Source of the DNA: a virus
IMG/VR virus record: IMGVR_UViG_3300025438_000009
Coordinates: 1 to 64,000 of that record
Strand: one strand, 5' to 3'
Length of the DNA stretch: 64,000 nucleotides
Translations under genes and position numbers: made by a program
Part shown: positions 6,690 through 14,623 of the stretch, in pieces
Numbering within the stretch: position 1 is the first letter of the stretch
Layout of the letters: every line of letters starts with the position of its first letter
Notes under the pieces: generated by a model
Told to the model about the DNA's origin: nothing
What the model saw: only the letters and a program-made list of their open reading frames with translations
The model's database searches: none

Positions 6690-7688
6690 CTAAACCAAAA
6701 CTTCGGACTTAGAAGAAGCGCTAGCGTTTGCCTCATACGAGGTGTTGGTGGACTCAAAGAAGTTTACCAGGGAAAACACATCATTCACACCCATCCACTG
6801 AGCAGGGTTCGTGACGTTGTACTGAGTTGGAAGACCCAGCTCCTCGAGACGACGGTCAGCCATGTACTTGACGTACTGGTTGATGTAGTTGGCGTTCAGA
6901 CCAAGGATGCCCCTAGGGAACATGTCCTTGTTGTACTCAGTCTCCAGGTCAACAGCATCCGTAATCATCTGAGTAACTTCCTCAACAAACGCCTCAGTAG
7001 CAATCTCAGGGTTCTCCTCAAGGATTGTCAGAATGAGGTTGATACCGAACTTGAGGTGCAAGCTCTCGTCACGCACCACCCAATCAATAAGAGATGCGTA
7101 GTTCTTCAACAAGTTCCGCTGACGGAAGCTCAGTGCCACCATGAAACCCGAGTAGAAGAAGATACCCTCTTGGATGATGTTGTACGCAACAAGGTTGCGC
7201 ACGAAGTCCTGCTTGCCCTCAAGAGTATTGATATCCAGAGTCTCCTCGGTCATCCGCTTGATGTACTTAGTGATGAACTCCTCTTTCGCAGCAATCGTTG
7301 GAGACGTAATGTGCTGACCGTAAATCTTCTCGCGGTCAACAGGGAAAGTCTCCAATACATACTCGAAGCTCATAACGTGGTTGCACTCCTCAAACATCTG
7401 ACGAGCGATAAACATGTGAGCCTCAGCGGCGTTTACGTAGGGGTACACGCCAAAAGCAAGTGCCTTGTTAACAACGAGCTCCGAAGGGTTGAAGAAGGAC
7501 ATGAGAAAAGTCAGAGCGTGTTGCTCTTCATCCGTCATCTTCTTGAAGTCTGCGATGTCCTCGCCCAACTGAATTTCGTTGGGGAACCAGGTGTTAGCAA
7601 TAGCCTGGTCGTAGAGGTCCATAGCCCACTGGTATTTAACTGGCTTAAGCAAAAGCCCGTCTTGAATTCCTGTTCCAAGAATTCCCAT
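6690..7688 (-). CDS. nrdB: Ribonucleotide reductase small subunit, class Ic-like
   Basis: A 332-residue R2-type protein (R2F-sized) that would house the di-metal cofactor starting the ribonucleotide reduction radical. Expected metal ligands are seen as Glu70 (PSELVV), Glu101 and His104 (EECNHVMSF), the Glu of NIIQEGIFF, and Glu/His of RDESLHLKFG. The position of the radical tyrosine (four after the His) is Phe108, and the first ligand is Glu not Asp. Both are hallmarks of class Ic enzymes that use a Mn/Fe centre. The C-terminal NFFESTNTSYEAN tail resembles the R1-docking tail. AAGGAG precedes ATG 7688. Confidence 0.9.
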   Translation of the reverse strand: MGILGTGIQDGLLLKPVKYQWAMDLYDQAIANTWFPNEIQLGEDIADFKKMTDEEQHALTFLMSFFNPSELVVNKALAFGVYPYVNAAEAHMFIARQMFEECNHVMSFEYVLETFPVDREKIYGQHITSPTIAAKEEFITKYIKRMTEETLDINTLEGKQDFVRNLVAYNIIQEGIFFYSGFMVALSFRQRNLLKNYASLIDWVVRDESLHLKFGINLILTILEENPEIATEAFVEEVTQMITDAVDLETEYNKDMFPRGILGLNANYINQYVKYMADRRLEELGLPTQYNVTNPAQWMGVNDVFSLVNFFESTNTSYEANASASSKSEVLV

Positions 7689-7713
7689 TTTATTTCTCCT
7701 TATTTTTTCTTTG

Positions 7714-10131
7714 TTAGTTTTTAGCTGATGCAAAACCAAAGCCCTTTTTAGGTGCTCCAGCGGTGTCGTTTTTAGAAATTTGCTCTGCCTTGTTCACCTG
7801 TACGGTGGACTGCTCGGCGGTGTGGCGGGGCTTCATGTGCAGGTAATAGGTGGTCTTTACACCCAAGTCCCATGCAGATGTGTAGATTGCCATAATCTCA
7901 TCGATGTCCCTGGTCTCCAGGTACATGTTACGAGAAATGGCTTGGTCAACCCACTTTTGTGCCCTCGATGCAACGTGCAAGAAGGCTAGAGGGTTAAGCT
8001 GGAAACTGGTCTTGTAGACGGCTTTCAGGCTGTCAGGGACCTCGTCCAGAGTCTGGATGTTGCCTTGGTTGCGAAGAATCTCCCCGCGCAAAGACTCCCA
8101 CAATCCAAGACCCTTAAGGTCGCGGACCAGGTTTTCGTTAACCTCGAGGAACTTACCCGAGCTCGTTGCACGGCTAAAAATCTGTGCAAACTGGGGGTCG
8201 AGCCCTGGAGTAGTTCCGGCAACGAGCCCAATGGATGCTGTGGGAGCGATAGCCATCAAGGTGGCGTTACGGATTCCGTGCTCCTTCACTCGGGTGCGGA
8301 GGGTGTCCCAATCCAGAGTTGTGCTCCGACTGACCTTAATAGAGACCTCTCGGTCCTGCTCAGCCAAGTCGATGCTGTCAAAAGGAACCATGCCCTGTGA
8401 CCAGCGTGAGCCCTCGAAGTTTGGATATGCTCCTCGCTCCTTAGCAAGCTCAATGCTGGCCTCAATGGCTGCATACGAAATGTGCTCCGTAATAACGTCA
8501 GCAAGGTTGTAAGCTTCTTCAGACTCGTAGGAGATGCCGAACTTCTCGAGGATGTCAGTGAATCCCATGTAGCCCAAGCCAATTGCTCGGTTCTGCTCAT
8601 TAGAGTTGTCAGCTTCCACAACACTCGAACGGGTGACGTCGATGAGGTTATCAAGCTGACGCACAGCCAACTTTGCACTTTCGGCCAACTTTGCATAATC
8701 GATGCTTTTGTTATCTCGCGTCAGGTGCGTGCTTAAGTTAATAGACGCCAAGTTACACACCGAAACGTTCTCCAAGTCCTGCGGGAGAGTAATCTCCGTG
8801 CACAGGTTTGAACAATGAATTGTGCCTGTATTGTTGTTTAAAGCGCGGTTATTGATGGTATCTTTCCAGGTTAGCCATGGGTGGCTGGTGCCCTGAAGAG
8901 AAATCAAGATGGCCTTGAACTGCTCGCGGGCAGTGGTGACTTTATAGCGTTCGATGTTGCCAGCCTTAGCTTCCTCAACGTAGTGAGCGTAGCGCTCAGA
9001 GAACACCTTGCCATGCAGTTCGTTCAGGTCAGCAACCTCAAGCGGGTCAAACAAATACCAATCTTCATTGTTCTGAACGCGCTTCATGAACTCATCGGAA
9101 ATCCACACGGCTGTGTTTGCCGTCCGGGTGCGACGGTAGGGGTCACCGGAGTTCTGGCGAAGGTCAAGGAACTCGGGGAAGTCCAAGTGCCAGTTCTCCA
9201 TGTAGAAGCACATGGCACCAAACTTCTTGCCACCACGGCTAACAGCCCGTAGGACGCTGTCTAACGTGTGCAAAAAGGGGATAGGCCCCGTAGAGGCGGT
9301 GTTATTTGAGCGAATTGGTGAACCCTGAGCGCGAAGCTTAGTTACCGAAAGACCAATACCACCAGTTCCCTTGGTCAACCACATGACATCGCGGGTCGTC
9401 TTCGCGATGTGCTCCATGTCATCCTGCATCTCCATGACAAAGCAGTTAGCAAGCTGAGGAGTGGACGTACCAGCATTAGCAAGAGTCGAACCAGCAGCGA
9501 GATATTCAAGGGCACTCATCTTTTTGTAAAAACTAATTGCGTACTCGGTGGGGTCCTGCTCGTTCAAAGACAGGCCCATAGCGATACGCATCCAGAAGAA
9601 CTGAGGCACCTCTAAGGGGCTCTGTGTGCGGTCCTTGAGAGCGTAACGGTTCATGAAGGTGACGATGCCGATGTACTTAAAGAGCTCGTCATTGGTGGGC
9701 TCAAGGGCTTCTGAAAGTGCTTTAAAATCGAAGAGACCGTCAACAACAAACCTCTCATCCATGAGGTTCTGCTCAACCCCCAAACGAATAGTCTTCTCAA
9801 AGTTCCTTGTGTGGAGTCCCATCAACTGCTCTTTGTTGGTGTACTTTCCAAACACCCTCTTGTACAAGCTCTTAAGGAAAAAACGAGTCGCAACCTTATC
9901 AAAAGCAGGGTCATCTTTGACGTTCTGCAAAGCGACCTGAATGACCGCTTCGTCGAGCTGTTGGGTGGTGATGCCGTCAAACAAAGTCAGCTCGAGCTCA
10001 CTGGCAATCTTGGTAACCCAAGGAGTCGCTGGGTCCAAGTCATTAGTGATGTCTTCAATAGCTAAGTTAATTTTGTTCGCGTCGTACTGCTCAGAACGTC
10101 CGTCCCTCTTTGTGACATAAATGTTGCTCAT
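7714..10131 (-). CDS. nrdA: Ribonucleotide reductase large subunit lacking the C-terminal Cys pair
   Basis: An 805-residue class I R1 protein. Residues 1-90 are an ATP-cone (YVTKRDGRSEQYDANKINLA). Redox and catalytic residues are Cys230 (ANCFVMEM), Cys444 with Glu446 (SNLCTEITLP) and Cys459 (VCNLASINLS). PTASIGLVAGTTPG and the radical-transfer Tyr pair (KTTYYLHMK) are present. The protein ends ...KKGFGFASAKN and has no CxxC tail, which normally re-reduces the active site; a 31-residue gene at 11114 encodes such a tail. The enzyme makes dNDPs for replication with NrdB, encoded 25 nt downstream. Confidence 0.93.
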   Translation of the reverse strand: MSNIYVTKRDGRSEQYDANKINLAIEDITNDLDPATPWVTKIASELELTLFDGITTQQLDEAVIQVALQNVKDDPAFDKVATRFFLKSLYKRVFGKYTNKEQLMGLHTRNFEKTIRLGVEQNLMDERFVVDGLFDFKALSEALEPTNDELFKYIGIVTFMNRYALKDRTQSPLEVPQFFWMRIAMGLSLNEQDPTEYAISFYKKMSALEYLAAGSTLANAGTSTPQLANCFVMEMQDDMEHIAKTTRDVMWLTKGTGGIGLSVTKLRAQGSPIRSNNTASTGPIPFLHTLDSVLRAVSRGGKKFGAMCFYMENWHLDFPEFLDLRQNSGDPYRRTRTANTAVWISDEFMKRVQNNEDWYLFDPLEVADLNELHGKVFSERYAHYVEEAKAGNIERYKVTTAREQFKAILISLQGTSHPWLTWKDTINNRALNNNTGTIHCSNLCTEITLPQDLENVSVCNLASINLSTHLTRDNKSIDYAKLAESAKLAVRQLDNLIDVTRSSVVEADNSNEQNRAIGLGYMGFTDILEKFGISYESEEAYNLADVITEHISYAAIEASIELAKERGAYPNFEGSRWSQGMVPFDSIDLAEQDREVSIKVSRSTTLDWDTLRTRVKEHGIRNATLMAIAPTASIGLVAGTTPGLDPQFAQIFSRATSSGKFLEVNENLVRDLKGLGLWESLRGEILRNQGNIQTLDEVPDSLKAVYKTSFQLNPLAFLHVASRAQKWVDQAISRNMYLETRDIDEIMAIYTSAWDLGVKTTYYLHMKPRHTAEQSTVQVNKAEQISKNDTAGAPKKGFGFASAKN

Positions 10132-10149
10132 TGTAGTTGTTATACCTTC

Positions 10150-11097
10150 CTAATTAGTTGCTGTAAACATTCCGTTAAATACAGCAGACTTGTGTGTTTT
10201 ATTTGTAAAGTTGTAGATGTCAGAAGACCGCAGTGCGTCCTCTATGGATATTGGGGTGGTGCTTCTAATTGATGTCTTGTTCTTATATGGAAACTCAGAC
10301 CTTGTCAGGTTACGCGACAAAGTAGGAAGTCCCAAATCAATAAGAACCTCAATTGCCTTATCCCGAATTCGAAGCGAATAATGCTGAAACCTGTGGTCAA
10401 CATTAGAGACGTGACGTGAGTCTACCCCTAACGTCTGAAGAAGAAGTTTGACCTGATATAAAAAATCTACGTTATCTGAATGTAAAATCCAAATCTTGTG
10501 CGGGTCAAGCTTTCGCTTCATCAGTCCTGAATCAAAAACTCCTGCCAGCCAATCCAACTTTGTATCAACACTGTACTCAGGGTCGAGCGGTACTTCAAAA
10601 TTGGCAGGAATGTTCTCATCAAAAAATAAAGATGTCTTGGTTGTCTTCTCGTGGTCAAGAGCCAGATAAGAAAGGATTCCGTGACGGACGCCTCGTATCG
10701 TAGCTCGAGAGACTTTGAGCCTATCTCGCCAGTAACGTTCCGAACCAGAATAGAAACCGTGGGTATATGCGAAAGGAAAATCCTTATCTCCACCTTCTGC
10801 AATAGGGCAGTTAGGGATACTCGCAAGCTTCATATCTAGTGTGAGGTTTTCGGCTGTTACCTTAGTCTCGTCTCTCAGTATGAAAGTAAAGTCTTTGGAA
10901 CAGAAAAGCTCTAGGGTGTTTTCAGTTTTAATGTGGAGCAGGGGAATGTCTGATGCCATCTTAACAACGGCTGTTTCCTCGAAATCATAGCCATTCCAGA
11001 TACTTACTTTGTCTTCCTTCTCAAGAGAAGAGATAGGCTCATAACCCTTAGACGTTAATAGTAGTGTTTCTGGAGCTACACCCCAAACTTCAGACAT
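10150..11097 (-). CDS. Free-standing intein-like (Hint/LAGLIDADG) protein
   Basis: A 315-residue protein with the layout of a full intein. The N-terminal Hint block is GVAPETLLLTSKGYEPIS (residues about 6-23). A LAGLIDADG-like core includes LDWLAGVFDSGLM, and the C-terminal block is IYNFTNKTHKSAVFNGMFTATN. The splicing residues are altered: Gly where Cys1 should be, Thr at the penultimate position, and a stop directly after Asn. It is therefore probably splicing-dead and may persist as a free homing endonuclease, although the LAGLIDADG aspartate is only one Asp (FDSG). It sits between the RNR tail peptide gene and nrdA. GGGGGG precedes ATG 11097. Confidence 0.8.
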   Translation of the reverse strand: MSEVWGVAPETLLLTSKGYEPISSLEKEDKVSIWNGYDFEETAVVKMASDIPLLHIKTENTLELFCSKDFTFILRDETKVTAENLTLDMKLASIPNCPIAEGGDKDFPFAYTHGFYSGSERYWRDRLKVSRATIRGVRHGILSYLALDHEKTTKTSLFFDENIPANFEVPLDPEYSVDTKLDWLAGVFDSGLMKRKLDPHKIWILHSDNVDFLYQVKLLLQTLGVDSRHVSNVDHRFQHYSLRIRDKAIEVLIDLGLPTLSRNLTRSEFPYKNKTSIRSTTPISIEDALRSSDIYNFTNKTHKSAVFNGMFTATN

Positions 11098-11113
11098 CCC
11101 CCCGCGTCCAAAC

Positions 11114-11209
11114 TTACTGACAGGATTCGCAGTTTAAAAGGTCCATTGGGTCTACTGGGCAAACAATGCCATCAACAACGTCAACGGAGCTTTCAAAGAG
11201 GTTAGACAT
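11114..11209 (-). CDS. 31-residue peptide resembling the RNR C-terminal redox tail
   Basis: Reads MSNLFESSVDVV then GIVCPVDPMDLLNCESCQ to a TAA. The end matches the C-terminal tail of many NrdA proteins (the C-S-I-D-N-P-x-C-E-A-C-Q type), whose CxxC pair re-reduces the active-site cysteines. The adjacent nrdA lacks exactly this part. An AAAGGA ribosome-binding site lies 8 nt before the ATG. It is the first gene of the minus-strand RNR operon. Function as a trans-acting redox tail is inferred. Confidence 0.72.
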   Translation of the reverse strand: MSNLFESSVDVVDGIVCPVDPMDLLNCESCQ

Positions 11210-11334
11210 GTGGTTAGTCCTTTCATGAGACAAAAATAGACCAAGAAAACTAATCCTTGGCCCTAGTTGTGGGGGTCGAAGAAACTCAAGTCTAGCAGAT
11301 GTGGTATTTGTTCTACAACACAGCCCTATGGACA
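11210..11334 (-). promoter_or_regulatory. Leader of the RNR operon
   Basis: 125 nt between an upstream terminator and the tail-peptide gene. On the minus strand it holds TAGAAC/TAGACT-like -10 candidates and a weak CCAAG/CTTGG hairpin followed by TCTATTTTTG (11230-11260), which could act as an attenuator. No NrdR box was recognised. Confidence 0.35.
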
Positions 11335-11335
11335 A

Positions 11336-11356
11336 CTAAACCCCCTTACGGGGGCC
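11336..11356 (-). terminator. Terminator-like hairpin
   Basis: CCCCCGTAAGGGGG followed by TTTAGTT on the minus strand, separating the DUF7455-type gene from the RNR operon. Confidence 0.65.
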
Positions 11357-11430
11357 TAGTCGCCTAAGAGTAGCGAAATTACTCGGGCGGGCAGAGGAGC
11401 GAGTGGTTGCACGCGCATGCTAGCTTATTA
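11357..11430 (-). other. Structured 3' region, non-coding
   Basis: GC-rich stretch with a GAGTA/TACTC stem-loop between the DUF7455-type stop and its terminator; no gene seen. Confidence 0.35.
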
Positions 11431-11661
11431 CTATTCTACATCCTGTGGCTTGGTCGGTTCTAATAAGTCTCTACGGTCGTGGACATACTTTGCAGTTAGC
11501 CCAAGAGCTTGCTCATTCTTCTTATAGTGGTGGGCGCAGAAAAGCAAATAGCCCGTAGGGAAAAAGACTTGAACATAAGCTTGGAACCCACACCGGTCAC
11601 ACACATCGTGTGCAGAGAACTCAATGTGGTCCGTGGGAGTTTGAATTGTGGCAACAGGCAT
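11431..11661 (-). CDS. DUF7455-type zinc-finger protein
   Basis: A 76-residue protein with VCDRCGFQAYVQVFFPTG then LLFCAHHYKKNEQAL: a CxxC plus CxxH zinc-binding arrangement. This small domain (DUF7455) is conserved in actinobacteria and their phages; the role is unknown. The start has TAAAAT ending 6 nt before the ATG, so a leaderless transcript is likely. It is divergent from the gene at 11682. Confidence 0.85.
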   Translation of the reverse strand: MPVATIQTPTDHIEFSAHDVCDRCGFQAYVQVFFPTGYLLFCAHHYKKNEQALGLTAKYVHDRRDLLEPTKPQDVE

Positions 11662-11681
11662 GTTTCTATTTTACAGGTAGA

Positions 11682-11915
11682 ATGGATGTGTGTATAGAGT
11701 ACAGAAGACCAAACACTGGTCTGCGTTTAATCCGTCTATTTCAGCCAACCCTCAAGGGGCGTCTGCTTGGTGACTTGCAAGTCTACACAGCTCTCACCAC
11801 TGGTCATGACATTATAAACAGAGTATTCTTTGCGGACGTAACTCCAGCGTTGAAGTTAAAAAACCTCCGCGAGGTGGACGTTAATGTTGTGAAAGGCATG
11901 TTGCGTCCCATCTAG
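11682..11915 (+). CDS. Hypothetical protein, 77 residues
   Basis: A 77-residue basic protein (RRPNTGLRLIRLFQPTLKGR) divergent from the DUF7455-type gene with only 20 nt between starts. GTG 11688 is a possible alternative start. No family recognised. Confidence 0.55.
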   Translation: MDVCIEYRRPNTGLRLIRLFQPTLKGRLLGDLQVYTALTTGHDIINRVFFADVTPALKLKNLREVDVNVVKGMLRPI

Positions 11916-11983
11916 ATTTACAGTAGTGTTTAGGAAGTACGTTGTATTCCGGAGCTGGCCCAACGAGTAGGAAAAATTAACTA

Positions 11984-12289
11984 GTGTCAAACAAATATTC
12001 TTACGCTGGAACTGGAGCAGAATTTTGGGAGTACCCAGAATTTAAAGGTAAGGGAACCCCTGCCTGTACAAGTGAAGAAGTTGACTTATTTTTTGCAGAA
12101 ACAACAGACTCAGACTACGGGAAGAGAAACCACCAGGCAAAGAAAGTCTGTGCTGAATGCCCCTATGTTGCAGAATGCCTAGAGTGGGCACTCAAAAACA
12201 ACGAGATAGGCGTATGGGGTGGAACAACCGAACGGGACCGTAAGGCGCTTAAGCGGAAAAATTTTTCTTCATCCTCTCTATATGAGTAG
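11984..12289 (+). CDS. whiB: WhiB-family iron-sulfur transcription factor
   Basis: A 101-residue protein from GTG 11984. It has the four WhiB cysteines (PACTSEE, then KKVCAECPYVAECLEWAL) that ligate a 4Fe-4S cluster, the GVWGGTT turn, and a basic C-terminus (RDRKALKRK) for DNA contact. Phage WhiB proteins can dominate host WhiB circuits, affecting division or superinfection exclusion. The ending overlaps the convergent gene by 41 nt. Confidence 0.95.
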   Translation: MSNKYSYAGTGAEFWEYPEFKGKGTPACTSEEVDLFFAETTDSDYGKRNHQAKKVCAECPYVAECLEWALKNNEIGVWGGTTERDRKALKRKNFSSSSLYE

Positions 12290-12590
12290 CCCCCGTAGAA
12301 CCAATAAAAAAGCCCATGTACCACTTGGATACTGTCTCAAGAGCCTCATCAAGGGAATCAAAAAATTGATATGAGGGGGACGCAAAAGCAGAACTAATAA
12401 TAGTTACAGCTTTAACGGGGACATTCTTAGAGTCGACTTCTCTATCCCACACTGTGCCAAATAAGAAAGAAATCTGGCCCTCGTTAGTTTCGAAGCGGTG
12501 ACTAGGGTTCTCGGCATGGAAGTGAACATACATCTCATCGAGCATAGATGAGAGTGTAGAAAGGTTTTCGTAGTCACTCTGGTTCATCAT
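12249..12590 (-). CDS. Hypothetical protein, 113 residues
   Basis: Reads from the first of two adjacent ATGs (12590, 12587), overlapping the end of the upstream gene. The product is a soluble acidic protein (MMNQSDYENLSTLSSMLDEM, later FFDSLDEALETVSKWYMGFF). A longer frame reaches 12728 but would overlap the upstream gene fully. No motif recognised. Last gene of a four-gene minus-strand operon. Confidence 0.65.
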   Translation of the reverse strand: MMNQSDYENLSTLSSMLDEMYVHFHAENPSHRFETNEGQISFLFGTVWDREVDSKNVPVKAVTIISSAFASPSYQFFDSLDEALETVSKWYMGFFIGSTGATHIERMKKNFSA

Positions 12591-12783
12591 CAAATCCTGT
12601 CGCTTCGTTTTGCTTAATAAAGTTATCAATAAGTTCAAGAGTCTGGAAATACCGAAAGCTCTCCTCGTTTCTATCCCATCGGTTGAGGACGGAGCCGTCA
12701 CTAAGGAGCGCCGCTGACCATCCGTCATAGATGTCGCTAGACTCTAAAAGGAGAACGGTGTTCTCTGGGGGGTTGCTAATCAT
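12574..12783 (-). CDS. Hypothetical protein, 69 residues
   Basis: A 69-residue acidic protein (VLLLESSDIYDGWSAALLSD) whose ATG overlaps the previous stop by 8 nt and whose end overlaps the next start. Translational coupling supports coding. Function unknown. Confidence 0.62.
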   Translation of the reverse strand: MISNPPENTVLLLESSDIYDGWSAALLSDGSVLNRWDRNEESFRYFQTLELIDNFIKQNEATGFDDEPE

Positions 12784-13039
12784 TAGTGTCTTCTTTCATT
12801 TTGTCTACAAAGCGTATGCCTTGACCTGCAACAATACCCCGAGCAAGCGCAATCTCATAGAGATACTCCTTAGAGTTATTCGTAAGTTTAAGTCCAAGAT
12901 ATGCGTGCTCAAGAATCCTGCGCATTGGGTGAAGTGAGTTATAGATACGCTCAACGTTCCAGCCGTAGGGGCCTTCTTCCCACCGCTCAAGGTACGAGAT
13001 AGCCAACTTCAAAGTGTCTTTGTTAGTTAGCTCTAACAT
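12776..13039 (-). CDS. Hypothetical helical protein, 87 residues
   Basis: An 87-residue mainly helical protein (LAISYLERWEEGPYGWNVER..LEHAYLGLKLTN). It begins 3 nt after the stop of the 52-residue gene upstream. No family recognised. Confidence 0.65.
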   Translation of the reverse strand: MLELTNKDTLKLAISYLERWEEGPYGWNVERIYNSLHPMRRILEHAYLGLKLTNNSKEYLYEIALARGIVAGQGIRFVDKMKEDTND

Positions 13040-13042
13040 GGT

Positions 13043-13201
13043 CTAATCCCAAGCGGAGCAGTTACAGGGTTGCTTGTGGTACTGCTTGCATGACTCATTG
13101 TGCTTTTTCTCCCACTCCCAGATTTGACCATAAGTCAAACCATTGAAGCCTGACGGGTCATCTGCTTTAAGCATAAACATTTCTTTTTGTGTGTCGGTCA
13201 T
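13043..13201 (-). CDS. Small His/Cys-rich protein, 52 residues
   Basis: Reads from ATG 13201 with a clear AAGGAG ribosome-binding site 6 nt upstream to TAG 13043. The C-terminal half (HNESCKQYHKQPCNCSAW) has three cysteines and two histidines, compatible with a zinc site. It is the first gene of the minus-strand operon 13201-12249. Confidence 0.68.
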   Translation of the reverse strand: MTDTQKEMFMLKADDPSGFNGLTYGQIWEWEKKHNESCKQYHKQPCNCSAWD

Positions 13202-13271
13202 TGTGGCTCCTTATATGTTGTGGCTATGAAAGTAGTGTAACAGCTGGTGTGCATAGATGCAAAATTTACGG

Positions 13272-13277
13272 TATAAT
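13272..13277 (+). promoter_or_regulatory. Perfect -10 TATAAT, leaderless start
   Basis: TATAAT ends 7 nt before ATG 13285, where transcription would be expected to begin. No ribosome-binding site is present. Confidence 0.65.
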
Positions 13278-13284
13278 TATGAGC

Positions 13285-14022
13285 ATGACCACACCATCTA
13301 ATGAGTTTATTATGAACCTGGGTCCTGAAGAAGATGACCAGGTATTGCCGTCCGCGTCCGAGGTAGAAGTACAGCTTCCACCTCCACCTCCCCCTGTTCA
13401 GGGGCTTGCCGAGTTTGTTGCAGAGAGTCCTGTAGTTGCTGAGACTGCTGTTACTTCGGTACCTGCAGAAACTATAGAAACCGTAGACATGGAGCTTGCG
13501 CGTCGCAAGTACATTGAAGAAGGTAAACGCCAGACCCTTCAACGCTACGAAATTCAAGAGTCAAGGCGTGCCCCCCGTATCCAGATAGACCAACGGGTCG
13601 TGCTGATGGGGTGGATTACCGCTGTGGCGATTGCATTCCTATCCTCAGCAATCGTGTCATTTAACGGTATTACTTCCGTAGCCGTCTTCGTAGGACTTTC
13701 GCAAGCATGGATGGCACCACTGTTCTTCTTCTTTATAGAGCTGATGTACCTGCTGTTTTTGGTGGCGTATCTTGTGTTGGCATCAAGAACAGACGACGAA
13801 GGAAAACCTGAGAGAACTCGGGGAGCAATTACGGGAATGATTTTCTTCGCCGGAGTTGCCATCGCTGCAAACGGGTTCCACACTCTCGACTTCTGGCAGT
13901 GGGACTTCGCGGAGCCTCGTGCATGGGCTGGTGTTGTGCTGTCTATTTCAGCTCCACTCGCCATTATCTCAATCTCCAAGATGGCCAGCAAGATTGCGTT
14001 CGCACAATCCGTGAAGGTCTAA
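13285..14022 (+). CDS. DUF2637-like four-helix membrane protein
   Basis: A 245-residue protein with a Pro-rich disordered N-terminus (LPPPPPPVQG, residues about 36-45), a basic amphipathic stretch (ARRKYIEEGKRQTLQRYEIQ), and four transmembrane helices from about residue 110 onward (WITAVAIAFLSSAIVSF; PLFFFFIELMYLLFLVAYLV; GMIFFAGVAIAANGF; AGVVLSISAPLAIISIS). The topology matches the actinobacterial DUF2637 (Spd-like) family seen in plasmids and phages. ATG 13279 is 6 nt upstream, but the TATAAT position favours 13285. Confidence 0.75.
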   Translation: MTTPSNEFIMNLGPEEDDQVLPSASEVEVQLPPPPPPVQGLAEFVAESPVVAETAVTSVPAETIETVDMELARRKYIEEGKRQTLQRYEIQESRRAPRIQIDQRVVLMGWITAVAIAFLSSAIVSFNGITSVAVFVGLSQAWMAPLFFFFIELMYLLFLVAYLVLASRTDDEGKPERTRGAITGMIFFAGVAIAANGFHTLDFWQWDFAEPRAWAGVVLSISAPLAIISISKMASKIAFAQSVKV

Positions 14023-14057
14023 GACTAAACGTGGATGTTGTTCTAGTTAGTTAGGTG

Positions 14058-14063
14058 TAAACT
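14058..14063 (+). promoter_or_regulatory. -10-like element 6 nt before ATG
   Basis: TAAACT followed by 6 nt and ATG 14070. Confidence 0.45.
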
Positions 14064-14069
14064 TACTAT

Positions 14070-14621
14070 ATGAACACCCCCCTTTATGAAGTAGACCTGC
14101 TTAAGTTCCGTTATTCGAATAGTTTTGCAACTGTCCGAGTACTAAAATTAGACAACGGACTGTCAACTGAGTGGTGGGTTTCCCATAACTTGGGAGACAA
14201 CATACAAGTAGTAGCGCAGATGTTTATTCCCGTGCTCGGTTCTGACGTCGGAGAAGCCGAACGAAGGTGTGCTTTGATTGCTAAAGAGGTGGTGGAATTC
14301 GCTTCATGGGCAGGAATTGGAGAAGCAGGGGTACCTGGAGCGTCCGATGAGCCACGTAGAGCGCACTGTTTGGCACATATACAAGAGTATTTAGACTCTG
14401 GGGGGTCTGTACTGGGCGGTGGCGTGAAGGTAAATAGAACAGTGGCACTCTACAGGCTGGCGTTGGGGTTCAACATCAACAACCCTGCATCGTTAATTGC
14501 GCAAGCAGAAGGTGTTGAGTCCGTAAAAGCAATACATGAAAGGCTCCAATACGGTAGAAGGTTGGGGCTACTAGATTCTCCTGGTAAAGGAAGTCGCCGG
14601 ACAAAAAGTGATAGAGTCTGA
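14070..14621 (+). CDS. Hypothetical protein, 183 residues
   Basis: A 183-residue soluble protein. The C-terminal part (VNRTVALYRLALGFNINNPA..GVESVKAIHERLQYGRRLGLL) looks helical and could contain a winged-helix-like DNA-binding region, and the end is basic (GKGSRRTKSDR). No family recognised. Leaderless-type start. Confidence 0.68.
   Translation: MNTPLYEVDLLKFRYSNSFATVRVLKLDNGLSTEWWVSHNLGDNIQVVAQMFIPVLGSDVGEAERRCALIAKEVVEFASWAGIGEAGVPGASDEPRRAHCLAHIQEYLDSGGSVLGGGVKVNRTVALYRLALGFNINNPASLIAQAEGVESVKAIHERLQYGRRLGLLDSPGKGSRRTKSDRV
14612..14617 (+). promoter_or_regulatory. -10-like element 6 nt before ATG
   Basis: TAGAGT inside the end of the previous gene, 6 nt before ATG 14624. Confidence 0.4.
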
Positions 14622-14623
14622 CT

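Noticed and set aside
6657-6692. Minus-strand 11-codon frame MCRDKCVCGKK between nrdB and its terminator
   Set aside because: Too short to separate from chance, and no ribosome-binding site of note.
6648-7724. Long open frame on the plus strand opposite nrdB
   Set aside because: Antisense shadow of a clearly recognisable RNR subunit.
11341-11430. A second tRNA in the structured region
   Set aside because: It has a stem-loop but no acceptor pairing, T-loop or anticodon arm.
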